Source of the DNA: Corynebacterium xerosis NBRC 16721 = ATCC 373
GTDB lineage: Bacteria > Actinomycetota > Actinomycetes > Mycobacteriales > Mycobacteriaceae
NCBI RefSeq assembly: GCF_001552415.1
Contig: NZ_BCRD01000002.1
Span: 372,001-436,000, forward strand
Length of the DNA stretch: 64,000 nt
Direction: 5' to 3'
The notes beneath the pieces were generated by a model. It was not told the origin of the DNA and searched no databases. It worked only from the letters and a program-made list of their open reading frames with translations. The translations under genes and the position numbers were made by a program. Positions within the stretch are counted from its first letter, which is position 1. Every line of letters begins with the position of its first letter. Shown in pieces: positions 25,708-34,381 of this stretch.

Positions 25708-25806
25708 CTCGGGGATGGCGCGGGATTCCGGGTCATGTGCCCGGTTGTTCCAGCTGCCGATCATCGATGCCTTGAGCTCCTCAAGTGCCATGAACCCGAG
25801 TTGTGA

Positions 25807-25834
25807 TTGCACTTATGGGGGTCAAGTGTAAAAT
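25807..25834 (+). promoter_or_regulatory. Sigma-A promoter giving a leaderless fic transcript
   Basis: TTGCAC at 25807-25812 and TAAAAT at 25829-25834 are separated by 16 bp. Transcription would begin 7-9 bases later, at or next to the ATG at 25843, so the mRNA should be leaderless. TTGCACTT and AAGTGTAA also form a near-palindrome over the promoter, which could hold an autoregulator. Confidence 0.65.
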
Positions 25835-25842
25835 TGGCGGTC

Positions 25843-27138
25843 ATGAGCGACGGTTGTGATCTGCATCCGTGGCCGTCGGAAGGGGACGACATGACCTGGC
25901 CGCACGTCACATTCGAAAAGCAGGACTGGGTCGTCGATCCCGGGCTGCCGGTTTCCTCGCGGGCACGCGCGAGGATCCCATCGTCGTATGACTCCGCCGT
26001 CGTTCCCGCGATATCCGAGGCGAAGTTCGAGCTGACGTCGGCATTGGCGGCCGACCTGGCCGCAGCATCGGCCGCCGTGGCGCGCTTCGACGCCGGCCCG
26101 GCGTCGGCATTGCTGCCCTTTGCCTCTTTGCTCCTGCGAAGCGAGTCGTCCGCGTCGTCCCGGATCGAACGTCTCACCGCCTCGGCGAGGGCGCTCGTGG
26201 AGGCGGAGTTCTTCGCTACTTCCGGGTCCGAGGGGGATGTCTCGGGCCCATCTGCACGCGGTGCTTCGGGGTCGCGCATCAAGGGCAACGCTCCGCTGAT
26301 CGTGGCGAATGCGAAGTTGATGTCCGCTGCGGCGCGCGTCGGATCGGAACTCGGCGTCGACGGGCTGCTCGGCATGCATGAGGTTCTGCTCGGCCCCTCG
26401 GCACCGGACATCGCGGGCAAGTGGCGGGAGGGCGCCGTGTGGATCGGCGGTGATGACCTGAGCCCTGCGGGTGCGCTGTTCGTTCCGCCGAAGGTCGAAG
26501 ACGTACCCGCGCTCGTGGACGATTTGATGGGCTTCTTGGGCCGCAGCGACCTTCCGGCCGTCGCGAAAGCCGCGATCGCCCACGCACAGTTCGAGACGAT
26601 TCACCCGTTCGCGGATGGCAACGGCCGGACGGGCCGCGCGCTCGTCCACGTCGTGTTGGCGCAATCCGGTTTGTGCTCGAACGCGGTGCTGCCGCTGTCG
26701 GCGAGATTGCTGCAAGACACGGCGGGTTACTTCCACACGCTGGATGCGTACCGCCGAGGGCATCCGGAACCGATAGTCGAGCTATTCGCCCGCGCCGCGG
26801 TCGAAGCCGCCGGGTTGGGCACGTGGGCGGCAGGGGAACTGGCGTCGATCCGGGAGGACTGGCGCGCGCTTGTGACGGGACGTGCCGGTACACCCGACGG
26901 CGCATTGGTGGACGCGTTATTGGCGCAGCCCGTCATGGACGTCGCTTTCGCCGCCGATGCGGCGGGGTGCTCCGTGACGGCTGCGAGGCGTTCTCTGGAA
27001 CGGCTCGAAAAATCCGGCATCGTCATCGGGTACCAGGCCGGGAAACGGCGCCGTGCCTGGCGGGCACCGGACGTGCTCGATCTCATGGACCGTGTCGCAA
27101 CCGGCCTGGGGCGCCGGAACCGCGCACCGGGCGGGTGA
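25843..27138 (+). CDS. Fic family protein (AMP transferase type)
   Basis: 431 residues from the ATG at 25843, chosen because a -10 box ends 8 bp before it. The Fic motif HPFADGNGRTGR is complete at about residues 254-265, so His and the phosphate-binding residues for AMP transfer are intact. An N-terminal inhibitory-helix candidate (RSESSASSRIE, about residues 99-109) fits the (S/T)xxxE class II pattern. The C-terminal part (VAFAADAAGCSVTAARRSLERLEKSGIV) is a winged-helix, as in many Fic proteins with autoregulation. The target protein is unknown. It is not accompanied by a small antitoxin gene, so it is not a FicT/FicA pair. Confidence 0.92.
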   Translation: MSDGCDLHPWPSEGDDMTWPHVTFEKQDWVVDPGLPVSSRARARIPSSYDSAVVPAISEAKFELTSALAADLAAASAAVARFDAGPASALLPFASLLLRSESSASSRIERLTASARALVEAEFFATSGSEGDVSGPSARGASGSRIKGNAPLIVANAKLMSAAARVGSELGVDGLLGMHEVLLGPSAPDIAGKWREGAVWIGGDDLSPAGALFVPPKVEDVPALVDDLMGFLGRSDLPAVAKAAIAHAQFETIHPFADGNGRTGRALVHVVLAQSGLCSNAVLPLSARLLQDTAGYFHTLDAYRRGHPEPIVELFARAAVEAAGLGTWAAGELASIREDWRALVTGRAGTPDGALVDALLAQPVMDVAFAADAAGCSVTAARRSLERLEKSGIVIGYQAGKRRRAWRAPDVLDLMDRVATGLGRRNRAPGG

Positions 27139-27341
27139 CCGTCCCAGGTCCGGCACAGTGCACCGGCGGCTGTCGGAGAGGGATGCAATTACCTGGCTGT
27201 CCCGGGAGCCCGCCCGCCATTTTCGCGAACCCCGCCCCTGCACGCTGCTGCACTTATATAGTCCCCGGAAAGGAAAAGGGCGCGGACGACGGGATTTTGG
27301 CCCCGGTCCGCGCCGGCGACCGGGAAGAAGGCGACGTACGC

Positions 27342-27914
27342 ATGGGGCACGTGAAGAAGGCCAGGTTCATCGGCATCCTCGCAGGCGGATTTCTCGTCGC
27401 CGGCGGCACGGGCGTGGCCATGGCCCAGGGCGGCATCTCCGCCAACCTCGCACTGTCCGGCACGGTGATGACGCTCACCGTCGACGAGCTCGTCGGCGAT
27501 TCCTCCAGTCTCTTCGTCGGCGCCGAGAAGGTCGGCGACGGCGAGTCCGGCGTTTCCAAGCTGCGCTTCGGCGACGCCACCGGCACCGACGTCTGCCTGT
27601 CGGCGCCGTTGGGCAACGTTCCGGGCGTCGGGGAAGCCACGTTCAAGCTCCTGGTCCCCGGCCAGAACTTCGGCGCCGAGAATCTGCTGGTCGGCGCCAA
27701 GGACATCAACGGCGCCCTGACCATGTACAACCCCCAGATCGGCATCGACGCCAATCAGGTCGACGAACGGGCGCCCGGCGGCAGCTGGGGCCTGGCCGCG
27801 ACGCGGATGGTGGTCCAGCAACAGGTGCTCCAGGTGACGTCGGTCGCGGCGGATTCGCTGACGATCGCCGGGGCGAAGATCAACGTCGTGACCGGGGATG
27901 ACGGTGGCTGCTGA
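27342..27914 (+). CDS. DUF6230 family exported protein
   Basis: 190 residues beginning MGHVKKARFIGILAGGFLVAGGTGVAMAQG, a signal peptide or anchor. The remaining beta-rich domain (LALSGTVMTLTVDELVGDSS, KLRFGDATGTDVCLSAPL, MYNPQIGIDANQVDE) matches the actinobacterial DUF6230 family. Its gene characteristically precedes a DUF6114 gene, as here, with a 17-bp overlap. Two Cys residues in the mature part could pair. The function is unknown; the pair probably forms a cell-envelope complex. Confidence 0.85.
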   Translation: MGHVKKARFIGILAGGFLVAGGTGVAMAQGGISANLALSGTVMTLTVDELVGDSSSLFVGAEKVGDGESGVSKLRFGDATGTDVCLSAPLGNVPGVGEATFKLLVPGQNFGAENLLVGAKDINGALTMYNPQIGIDANQVDERAPGGSWGLAATRMVVQQQVLQVTSVAADSLTIAGAKINVVTGDDGGC

Positions 27915-29223
27915 CCCGAAGTCCGACAAAGCTGTTGACGCCGACAAGATCGATAACGCCAACAGCGCCGACAACGCCCACGACACCGCCGGCGACCGCC
28001 GCGGCCGGTCCCTCAACCGGTGGCGCAAGCAGCGCCCGTTCGGCGCGGGGCTGAGCATGATCCTCGGCGGCGCGGTGATCCTCACGCCCGCCTACCTGAC
28101 CTTCGACGTCCAGGGACTGCTGATCAGCATCTCGTCGCTGTCGGGCGTATCGACGCTGCTCATCGGCGTGCTGCTCATCGTGTGCGGCCTGCTGACGTGG
28201 CGCGGCGGTGACACGCGGATCCTCACCGGCGTCACGTCGCTGATCCTCGCCATCGTCGCGTTGCCGACGTCGAACTTCGGCGGCTTCATCCTCGGCACCG
28301 TGCTGGCGCTGGTCGGCGGCGCGCTCGCGCTGTCGTGGAGCCCGGACGAGAAACCGGTCGCAAACGGCCCCGGCACCCCCGGCGGCTCCGAAGTCGCCGA
28401 ACCGGGTTCGGGCACCGGGCGCGCGGAAGGGAAGGGCCCCTCCGCCGCTGGCTCAAGCGCCGCGGCACTGATCATCGCACTCGCCATGGTCGGTGCCATT
28501 GCCGCGCCGCCGATGTTCGCCCCGCCGGTCGCCTCGGCCGCCCCCGCCCCGTGGCCGATTCCCGCGTTGCCCGTCCCGTGGGCCCCGCAGGAGCAGGCGC
28601 CGCCGGCGATCGCGCCCCCTGCCATGTCACCGTTGCCCGATACCGGCACCATCCCGTCGCCAAGCGAATTGTTGCCGGGACTGCCCGGGACCGGAAACGA
28701 GCCTGACGACGCCGCCGGTGGTTTCGGCCTCGGCGATCCGCCGGAGTCGCTGCCGGGGGAGCTGAACGTGTCCGACACGATGGAGATCATCACCGCCGAC
28801 TCGGTGCGGTTGCTGGGCAACGTGCGGCTGTCCGAAACCGCCGTGACCATCCCGTCCGGCGAGGTCGTGCAGGCGATCCGCCTCGACGCGGACCGGGTGG
28901 AGCTGGACAACCTCGGCCTGCAGGCCGAAGGCGTCGACGTCGGGTTGTCCACGGCCCCCGGCACCATGTCCACCCTGACCGGCAATTTCCACATCATCGT
29001 CCGCTCCCTGACGGTCACGCCCGCGGCGAGCGCCGGCGAGCTGATCCCCATCACGATCGACGCCCGGTGGATCGACGACGCCGTGCTGGAATCGCTGGCG
29101 TCGCACTCGCTGGGGCTGCCCGACCAGATCACCGACGAGCTGATCCTGCGCGACGTCAGCCTGGAGAGCTTCATGGTCCGCTCCGACCGCCTGCAGCTGC
29201 CGACGTCGGCGCGGATCGGATGA
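27898..29223 (+). CDS. DUF6114 family membrane protein with extra C-terminal domain
   Basis: 441 residues. Residues 45-140 carry four hydrophobic segments (SMILGGAVILTPAYL, TLLIGVLLIVCGLLTW, SLILAIVALPTSNF, FILGTVLALVGGALALSW) typical of DUF6114. A further segment, a Pro-rich stretch and then a roughly 165-residue beta-rich domain (DTMEIITADSVRLLGNVRLSE ... VDVGLSTAPGTMSTLTGNF) follow. The latter resembles a lipid-binding or DUF6230-like repeat. Most DUF6114 proteins end after the membrane part, so this is an extended form. It overlaps the DUF6230 gene and is surely translated with it. Confidence 0.8.
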   Translation: MTVAADPKSDKAVDADKIDNANSADNAHDTAGDRRGRSLNRWRKQRPFGAGLSMILGGAVILTPAYLTFDVQGLLISISSLSGVSTLLIGVLLIVCGLLTWRGGDTRILTGVTSLILAIVALPTSNFGGFILGTVLALVGGALALSWSPDEKPVANGPGTPGGSEVAEPGSGTGRAEGKGPSAAGSSAAALIIALAMVGAIAAPPMFAPPVASAAPAPWPIPALPVPWAPQEQAPPAIAPPAMSPLPDTGTIPSPSELLPGLPGTGNEPDDAAGGFGLGDPPESLPGELNVSDTMEIITADSVRLLGNVRLSETAVTIPSGEVVQAIRLDADRVELDNLGLQAEGVDVGLSTAPGTMSTLTGNFHIIVRSLTVTPAASAGELIPITIDARWIDDAVLESLASHSLGLPDQITDELILRDVSLESFMVRSDRLQLPTSARIG

Positions 29224-29227
29224 CCGT

Positions 29228-29938
29228 CTAGAGAGCCCGGCGCCCGTCCTCGAGGACGCGGATGACCTCGTCGAGGAACGCATCCTCGCCGGTGGCGGCG
29301 AAGGCACCGGCGATGGCGGGCAGCAACGCGGCCATGCGCTCGGCGACGGCGTCGACGGGCGCCGCCGAGGCCTTGTCGGCGGCGCGGGCCTGCATCCAGT
29401 CGCGGACCTGGTGCTCGGCGGCGGCCACCCACGTGCGCAGCGCCTCGCGGCCCAGCGGCGTTTCCTCGATGGGCCGGACCCGGCGGGCGATTTCGGCGGC
29501 GACCGCATCGCGCATGCCCTCGGCGATCGTCCCCCGGCCGTGGCTGTCCAGCAGCGCCAGCACCTCCGAGCGCACCGCGTCGCAGATGCGCAGGAATTCG
29601 CGGATGCCGACCACCAGTTCCTCCCATTGGTTGTCGGAGCCGAAACCGGAGAACATCCGCTTCTGGAAGGCCGCGGCGATGCGGCCGATGATGGCCATCT
29701 TCAGGTCCTCGAGCCCGGTGAACAGCCGGTAGAACGTCGCGCGGGACACTCCGGCTTTCTTGGCGACGTCGTCGATGGTGTACTCGCTCGGCCGTCCCTC
29801 CGAATACAGAGTCGCGGCCGCGTCGAGGATGTCCTCGCGCCGCTGGCCGGCGGTCAACCGGCGCCTGCGGCCACCGCGCCCGTTCCCGCCGGCGGCGGTT
29901 CCAGGGTCGGTGGTCGCATGGTCCGGTTCGTCCTTCAC
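29228..29938 (-). CDS. TetR family regulator of the alkane cluster
   Basis: 236 residues from the GTG at 29938, which lies after the rubB stop; longer in-frame starts would run into rubB. The HTH YTIDDVAKKAGVSRATFYRLF is at about residues 54-74, after a basic Gly/Arg-rich leader. It is the last gene of alkB-rubA-rubB-tetR, matching the position of alkU in Rhodococcus and related genera. The palindrome at 32518 upstream of alkB is the natural target. The inducer is probably an alkane or a derived fatty acid, by analogy. Confidence 0.85.
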   Translation of the reverse strand: MKDEPDHATTDPGTAAGGNGRGGRRRRLTAGQRREDILDAAATLYSEGRPSEYTIDDVAKKAGVSRATFYRLFTGLEDLKMAIIGRIAAAFQKRMFSGFGSDNQWEELVVGIREFLRICDAVRSEVLALLDSHGRGTIAEGMRDAVAAEIARRVRPIEETPLGREALRTWVAAAEHQVRDWMQARAADKASAAPVDAVAERMAALLPAIAGAFAATGEDAFLDEVIRVLEDGRRAL

Positions 29939-29975
29939 ACCCGCCAGGGTAGTGGGGGCGTGCAACGTCACGGCG

Positions 29976-30932
29976 TCAGCGGTCCCAGGGGTGCCCGACC
30001 GCCGCGGCGATTCCCCGCGGGTTCGGGCGCTTGGCGACGGCCACCGCACCGATGACCAGCCCATCGCGGACGACGACGGACTCGAATTCCTCCGCCTCGG
30101 AGACGACCACGATGTGCTCGGCCCCGGCGCCCGGTTCGGTCCCGGTGCCGACGACCTCGCCGATAGTGGTCACGCGCAGCCCGGCCTGGACGCTCCACCG
30201 CCGGGCGGGCGCCGGTGCGTGCGCGTCGGGCGCTTCCGTCTCTCCGGCGTCGACCAGCACGCCGGTGGCCCCGCGGATGCCGGAGGCCCGGGCCGACGCG
30301 AGATCCTCGTCGCGGTGCAGGCAGTCGCCGACGCGCAGCGCCGCGCAGTCGCCGGCGGCGTAGATGCCGGTCCGGGACGTCCTGCCAAGTTCATCGACCA
30401 CCACGCCGTCGGCGACCTCGAGGCCCAGCTGCTCGGCCAGCTCCGTGTCGGGGCGGATGCCGATGGCGGCCACCGTGACCGCGTCACCGTCCAGCTGCGG
30501 TTCCGCACCGAGGGCGAAGTCCACGCCGCGGCGTTCGTGCACGCCGCGCAGCCAGGCCGCGGCGCCGTCGGGAAGCATGCGGGACATGATCTCCGGCGCG
30601 ACGTCGTGGACGCGGACCCGCTGGCCGGCATCGGTCAGCGACCCGGCCGCCTCCATCCCGAGCACCCCGGCGCCGACGACGTCCACGCCGCGGCCCCCGC
30701 CGCCGAGCGTCTCCCGCAGCCGCGACGCGTCGTCGGCGGTGCGCAGGACGTGGGCGTCGGCAAGCGACGGGACGGTTCGGGGGATCGCACCGGTGGCCAG
30801 GATGATCGGGCCGGACAGTTCCTCGCCGGTGGCTGCGCGGGTCAGGTGGCCCCGCGTGACGACGATCCGGTCCCCGAGATGCAGCGTCACCCCGTCGGGC
30901 ACGGTGCCGACGACGTGGGCGTGGCCGGGCAC
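29976..30932 (-). CDS. Rubredoxin reductase-like FAD/NAD oxidoreductase, N-terminally truncated
   Basis: 318 residues from a GTG adjacent to the rubA stop. It contains the middle NADH-binding Rossmann motif VDVVGAGVLGMEAAGSL, the ILATGAIPRTVP strand and the C-terminal FAD motif TGIYAAGDCA. What is missing is the first 80-100 residues with the FAD-binding GxGxxG, which begins every intact rubredoxin reductase. TGA of rubA is followed at once by GTG, so no room is left for it. Either it decayed, or FAD is bound without that motif, or electrons come from another reductase. Position in the cluster supports the rubB assignment. Confidence 0.75.
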   Translation of the reverse strand: MPGHAHVVGTVPDGVTLHLGDRIVVTRGHLTRAATGEELSGPIILATGAIPRTVPSLADAHVLRTADDASRLRETLGGGGRGVDVVGAGVLGMEAAGSLTDAGQRVRVHDVAPEIMSRMLPDGAAAWLRGVHERRGVDFALGAEPQLDGDAVTVAAIGIRPDTELAEQLGLEVADGVVVDELGRTSRTGIYAAGDCAALRVGDCLHRDEDLASARASGIRGATGVLVDAGETEAPDAHAPAPARRWSVQAGLRVTTIGEVVGTGTEPGAGAEHIVVVSEAEEFESVVVRDGLVIGAVAVAKRPNPRGIAAAVGHPWDR

Positions 30933-31106
30933 TCAGGCCACCTCGGCCATGTCGAAGTCGGCCTTGGCGGCGCCGCAGTCGGGGCAGGACCAGTCATCGG
31001 GGATGTCGTCCCAGCGGGTGCCGGGGGCGAAACCCTCCTCGGGCCAGCCCGCGGCCTCGTCGTAGATGAAGCCGCACTGCAGGCATTCGTAGACCTTGTA
31101 GTCCAT
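30933..31106 (-). CDS. rubA: Rubredoxin
   Basis: 57 residues, [17 protein letters not shown]...[13 protein letters not shown]. The two CxxCG knuckles (residues 8-12 and 41-45) bind one iron in a tetrahedral thiolate site, and WDDIPDDW is the rubredoxin core. It passes electrons from the reductase to alkane monooxygenase. The gene lies 67 bp downstream of alkB. Its start has a GGAACCGACC leader, a weak ribosome site. Confidence 0.95.
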   Translation of the reverse strand: MDYKVYECLQCGFIYDEAAGWPEEGFAPGTRWDDIPDDWSCPDCGAAKADFDMAEVA

Positions 31107-31173
31107 GGTCGGTTCCTTCGGGGTCGGTCGGGTTCGGTCGGGGCGGTTGGGGGAGCGGAGGTGGCGGGGGCGC

Positions 31174-32439
31174 TTACGCCGCCCGCGCCGCGATCGCCTT
31201 CTTCAGCTGCGGCAGCTTCGAGGGGCGGACGTTGATGCGCTCCAGGTCACCTTCGGCCTGGGCGATGACGCGGTCGTCCATGACCGCGCGCCAAAACGGC
31301 GGGATCATGGCGACGGCGATCATCGCGGCGTAACCGGACGGCAGATTGCCGGCCTCGTCGAAGGAGCGCAGCGTCTGGTAACGGCGGGTCGGGTTGGCGT
31401 GGTGGTCGGAGTGGCGCTGCAGGTGGTACAGGAACACGTTCGTGACGATGTGGTCCGCGTTCCACGAGTGGCGCGGCTGGCAGCGCTCGTAGCGGCCATT
31501 GTCGAGCTTCTTGCGCAGCAGGCCGTAGTGCTCGATGTAGTTGACCGACTCCAGGTAGAGGATGCCGGTCGCACCCTGGAGGATGAGGTACGGCAGCACG
31601 ATCCAGCCGAACGCCGCGGTCAGCGCCGCGTAGAGGACCAGCGACATCGCCCAGGCGTTGAGGACGTCATTGTCCGGGTGCCAGAAGCCGCGCTTCTTGC
31701 GGGCGGCGCGCTTCTTCTCCAGCTCGATGGAGTGGACCAGGCTGCCCCAGAAGCTGCGGAAGACGAACAGGTAGATCGGCTCGCCCCAGCGCGCCGACGC
31801 CGGATCCTCGGGCGTGGCGACGCGGACGTGGTGGCCGCGGTTGTGCTCGACGTAGAAGTGGCCGTACCAGGTCGGGGCGAGGGTGATCTTCGACAGCCAG
31901 CGTTCCAGCTGGTCCTTCTTGTGCCCCAGTTCATGGGCGGTGTTGATGCCGATGCCGGAGGCGACGCCGGCGGTCATGGCCAGTCCGAAGGAGTCGAAGA
32001 CGCTCAGGTCGCCGCGGCCCCACAGGTAGGCGGCCGCGATGAGCGAACCGTACTGCAGCGGAATGTAGGCGTACAGGGTCCACTGGTAGTACTTGTCGGC
32101 TTCGAGGCTGGCCATGACCTCGTCCGGAGGGTTCGAACCGTCGTTGCCGATGAAGTAGTCCAGCAGCGGGATGACGATGAAGACGACGATCGGCCCGCCC
32201 CACCAGACCCAATCGATGGCCCAGCCGCTGAACCAGATTCCCAGCAGCGAATGCAGGCCCCACGCGAGGAGCACGGCCGCGGCGGGGATGAGCCCGAGCA
32301 GCCACAGGTAGCGCTTCGGGTCGGTCCACGAGTACGGGTCGACGATCGCCTCAGCATCGGGTTCGGCCGCGACGCGGCGCAGGCCCATCGCCTCGGCGCG
32401 GGCCCGCCGGCGGCGGACGACATCTGGATTGGTTGTCAT
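31174..32439 (-). CDS. alkB: Alkane 1-monooxygenase AlkB
   Basis: 421 residues. The three di-iron histidine boxes are intact: HELGHK (169-174), EHNRGHH (198-204) and RHSDHH (342-347), together with NYIEHYG at about 300-306. About six membrane segments are visible, beginning [19 protein letters not shown]. AlkB hydroxylates the terminal carbon of medium- to long-chain n-alkanes using O2 and electrons from rubredoxin. It heads the cluster alkB-rubA-rubB-tetR, as in Rhodococcus and Dietzia. A 21-bp palindrome lies 78 bp upstream. The bulky or small residue that sets chain length cannot be judged safely here. Confidence 0.96.
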   Translation of the reverse strand: MTTNPDVVRRRRARAEAMGLRRVAAEPDAEAIVDPYSWTDPKRYLWLLGLIPAAAVLLAWGLHSLLGIWFSGWAIDWVWWGGPIVVFIVIPLLDYFIGNDGSNPPDEVMASLEADKYYQWTLYAYIPLQYGSLIAAAYLWGRGDLSVFDSFGLAMTAGVASGIGINTAHELGHKKDQLERWLSKITLAPTWYGHFYVEHNRGHHVRVATPEDPASARWGEPIYLFVFRSFWGSLVHSIELEKKRAARKKRGFWHPDNDVLNAWAMSLVLYAALTAAFGWIVLPYLILQGATGILYLESVNYIEHYGLLRKKLDNGRYERCQPRHSWNADHIVTNVFLYHLQRHSDHHANPTRRYQTLRSFDEAGNLPSGYAAMIAVAMIPPFWRAVMDDRVIAQAEGDLERINVRPSKLPQLKKAIAARAA

Positions 32440-32777
32440 GGTTCCTCTCCTGCCTTCAGTGGTGCCGGCATCAAGCGGTGCCGGCGAGCATCCGGTCGGA
32501 TCCCGGCACTGCCCGCTTATGAGACTCCGTGTCTCATAGCGACATGATGTGTGCTTTGGATCACAAAGTCAACGGATTTTGCGGAATCCGCGAAAAAACG
32601 GCGCTAGCGCTGAAAATGCAGGTAGGGGCCCAATGTGTGACAATTGATGATGTGTCAACTAGGCTCGGGGCAGTCACTTTCCATGCGGCCGACGGGCCGC
32701 GGGACCGGCTCGCGGGATCGTTCCGCGGGGGTCTCCGCGCCATTGCCATCGCCGCATTCACCCCGGCAGGAGCAACC
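32440..32777. other. 338-bp divergent gap between alkB and an LLM monooxygenase gene
   Basis: It holds the alkB leader, the TetR-type palindrome at 32518-32538 and AT-richer sequence at 32555-32650 (TTGATGATGTGTCAACTAG and similar). This stretch should contain the promoters for both genes. TTGA...TCAA pairs there could be a second operator. I see no extra gene. Confidence 0.6.
32518..32538. promoter_or_regulatory. TetR-type operator upstream of alkB
   Basis: TATGAGACTCCGTGTCTCATA is an 8+5+8 perfect palindrome about 80 bp upstream of the alkB start. Its size and position suit the TetR protein encoded at the end of the cluster. No second copy is seen in the window. Confidence 0.7.
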
Positions 32778-33818
32778 ATGAACGTTTCGGACGTGAAGTT
32801 CGGGCTCAACACTTTCGGCGACGTCACCGTCGACGCCGCCGGCGCCCCGGTCCATCAGGCGCAGGTGATCCGCGATGTCATCGAGGAAGGCCGGCTCGCC
32901 GATCGCGCGGGCATCGACTACTTCGCGGTGGGGGAGCATCACCGCGCCGACTTCGCGGTTTCGGCCCCCGACGTCGTCTTGGCCGGCCTGGCCACGGTCA
33001 CCGACACGATCCGTTTGGGCACGGCCGTGACCGTGCTGTCCTCGGACGATCCGATCCGGGTCTTCGAGCGCTTTTCGACGATCGACGCCATGTCCGAGGG
33101 GCGCGCGGACATCATTCTCGGCCGGGGTTCCTTCATCGAGTCGTTCCCGCTGTTCGGGTTCGACCTGGCCCAGTACGAGGAGCTGTTCTCGGAAAAACTC
33201 GACTTGTTCGCGGCGTTGCTGCCGGAGGAGCCCGTCACCTGGTCCGGCGAGCTGCGCCCGCCACTGGAAAACCAGGAGGTCTACCCGCGCACCGAAAACG
33301 GCATGACCGCGTGGGTCGCCGTCGGCGGCTCGCCGGAGTCGGTCATCCGCGCGGCCCGGTACAAGATGCCGCTGATGCTCGCGGTCATCGGCGGCAATGC
33401 ACGCCGGTTCCGGCCCTTCGCGGACCTCTACCGGCAGGCCAACGAGCAGCTCGGCAACGGCGATCTGCCCATCGGGGTCCATTCCCCGGGGTTCGTCGCC
33501 GACACCGATGAGGAGGCTCGCGAGCTGCTCATGCCGCATTGGCTGGACAATCGCAACGTCATCGGCAAGGAACGCGGGTGGGGCCCGGCGGGCCCGGACG
33601 AGTTCGATTCCGAGGCCCGTCACGGCGCCCTGGCCGTCGGTTCCCCCGACACGGTGGCCCGCAAGATCGCCGACGCGATCCAGGCGCTCAGGCTGTCCCG
33701 CTTCGACCTGAAGTACTCCAACGGCCCCATGCCGCACGAGCACCTGATGCGCTGCATCGAGCTCTACGGAACCGAGGTCATCCCGCGGGTGCGCCGCATC
33801 CTCGAGCGCGAAAGCTAG
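32778..33818 (+). CDS. LLM class flavin-dependent oxidoreductase
   Basis: 346 residues from the ATG at 32778 with a CAGGAGC ribosome site. It follows the bacterial luciferase-like TIM-barrel pattern: FGLNTFGD, FAVGEHHRADFAVSAPDVVLAG, LGTAVTVLSSDDPIRVFERFSTIDAMSEGRADIILGRGSF and AVGSPDTVARKIAD. These enzymes use FMNH2 and O2 on diverse substrates. It is divergent from alkB, which hints at, but does not prove, a role in alkane or long-chain oxidation. It overlaps the convergent DUF1877 gene by 4 bp. Confidence 0.9.
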   Translation: MNVSDVKFGLNTFGDVTVDAAGAPVHQAQVIRDVIEEGRLADRAGIDYFAVGEHHRADFAVSAPDVVLAGLATVTDTIRLGTAVTVLSSDDPIRVFERFSTIDAMSEGRADIILGRGSFIESFPLFGFDLAQYEELFSEKLDLFAALLPEEPVTWSGELRPPLENQEVYPRTENGMTAWVAVGGSPESVIRAARYKMPLMLAVIGGNARRFRPFADLYRQANEQLGNGDLPIGVHSPGFVADTDEEARELLMPHWLDNRNVIGKERGWGPAGPDEFDSEARHGALAVGSPDTVARKIADAIQALRLSRFDLKYSNGPMPHEHLMRCIELYGTEVIPRVRRILERES

Positions 33819-34294
33819 GCGATGGTCACCATCACCGCGGACCCGGCGTCGGCCGCGCCCCTGTAGAACCCGGCCAGGTCGGAGAAGCGGCGCCGCAGGT
33901 CGGTGGCGTCGTCGTCGGAAAGCGATGCGGCGACGCCGTTGTCGCTCATCCTCGCGTCGAAGTCGACGGTTTCCAGCGCATCGGCGATCTCGCGGACCCG
34001 GCCCGGCTCGAGCACCGACGTCAGCGGCTGGCGGCACACGCGCTCGCCGCCGAGGATCGATTCGCCCAGCGGATCGCCGACGGCCTGCCCGTCGAGCGGG
34101 TTGCCGGTCAGCGCCAGCAGCACATTCTCCCAGGCGGTGTCCAGGTCGAACGCCGCGTGGTCGGCGATGGCCTCGAAATGCCCGAAGATCACCTCGCCCG
34201 TCGCCCGGTCATCGCCGGCGCCGGCGAGCTTCCGCAGCTCCGCGACCTCGTCGTCGCCCAGGCGCACGTACTCGGCGCACATTCCCATCGGCAT
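33815..34294 (-). CDS. DUF1877 family protein
   Basis: 159 residues, MPMGMCAEYVRLGDDEVAEL..., with the MGMCAEY-type start common in the family (MGMxAxY). It continues ENVLLALTGNPLDGQ and LGESILGGE. It is soluble and of unknown function. It is the full-length relative of the shortened copy at 7594. The start could be the second ATG (MGMC). It overlaps the LLM gene tail to tail. Confidence 0.82.
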   Translation of the reverse strand: MPMGMCAEYVRLGDDEVAELRKLAGAGDDRATGEVIFGHFEAIADHAAFDLDTAWENVLLALTGNPLDGQAVGDPLGESILGGERVCRQPLTSVLEPGRVREIADALETVDFDARMSDNGVAASLSDDDATDLRRRFSDLAGFYRGAADAGSAVMVTIA

Positions 34295-34381
34295 CGCGTC
34301 ATCCTCTCTCGTCGTCCGGATAGGCAGCCGAGTTTAGGGGACTTCGCTTTCCGACGGCCCGGCGGTGGGCGTTCTCCCGTG

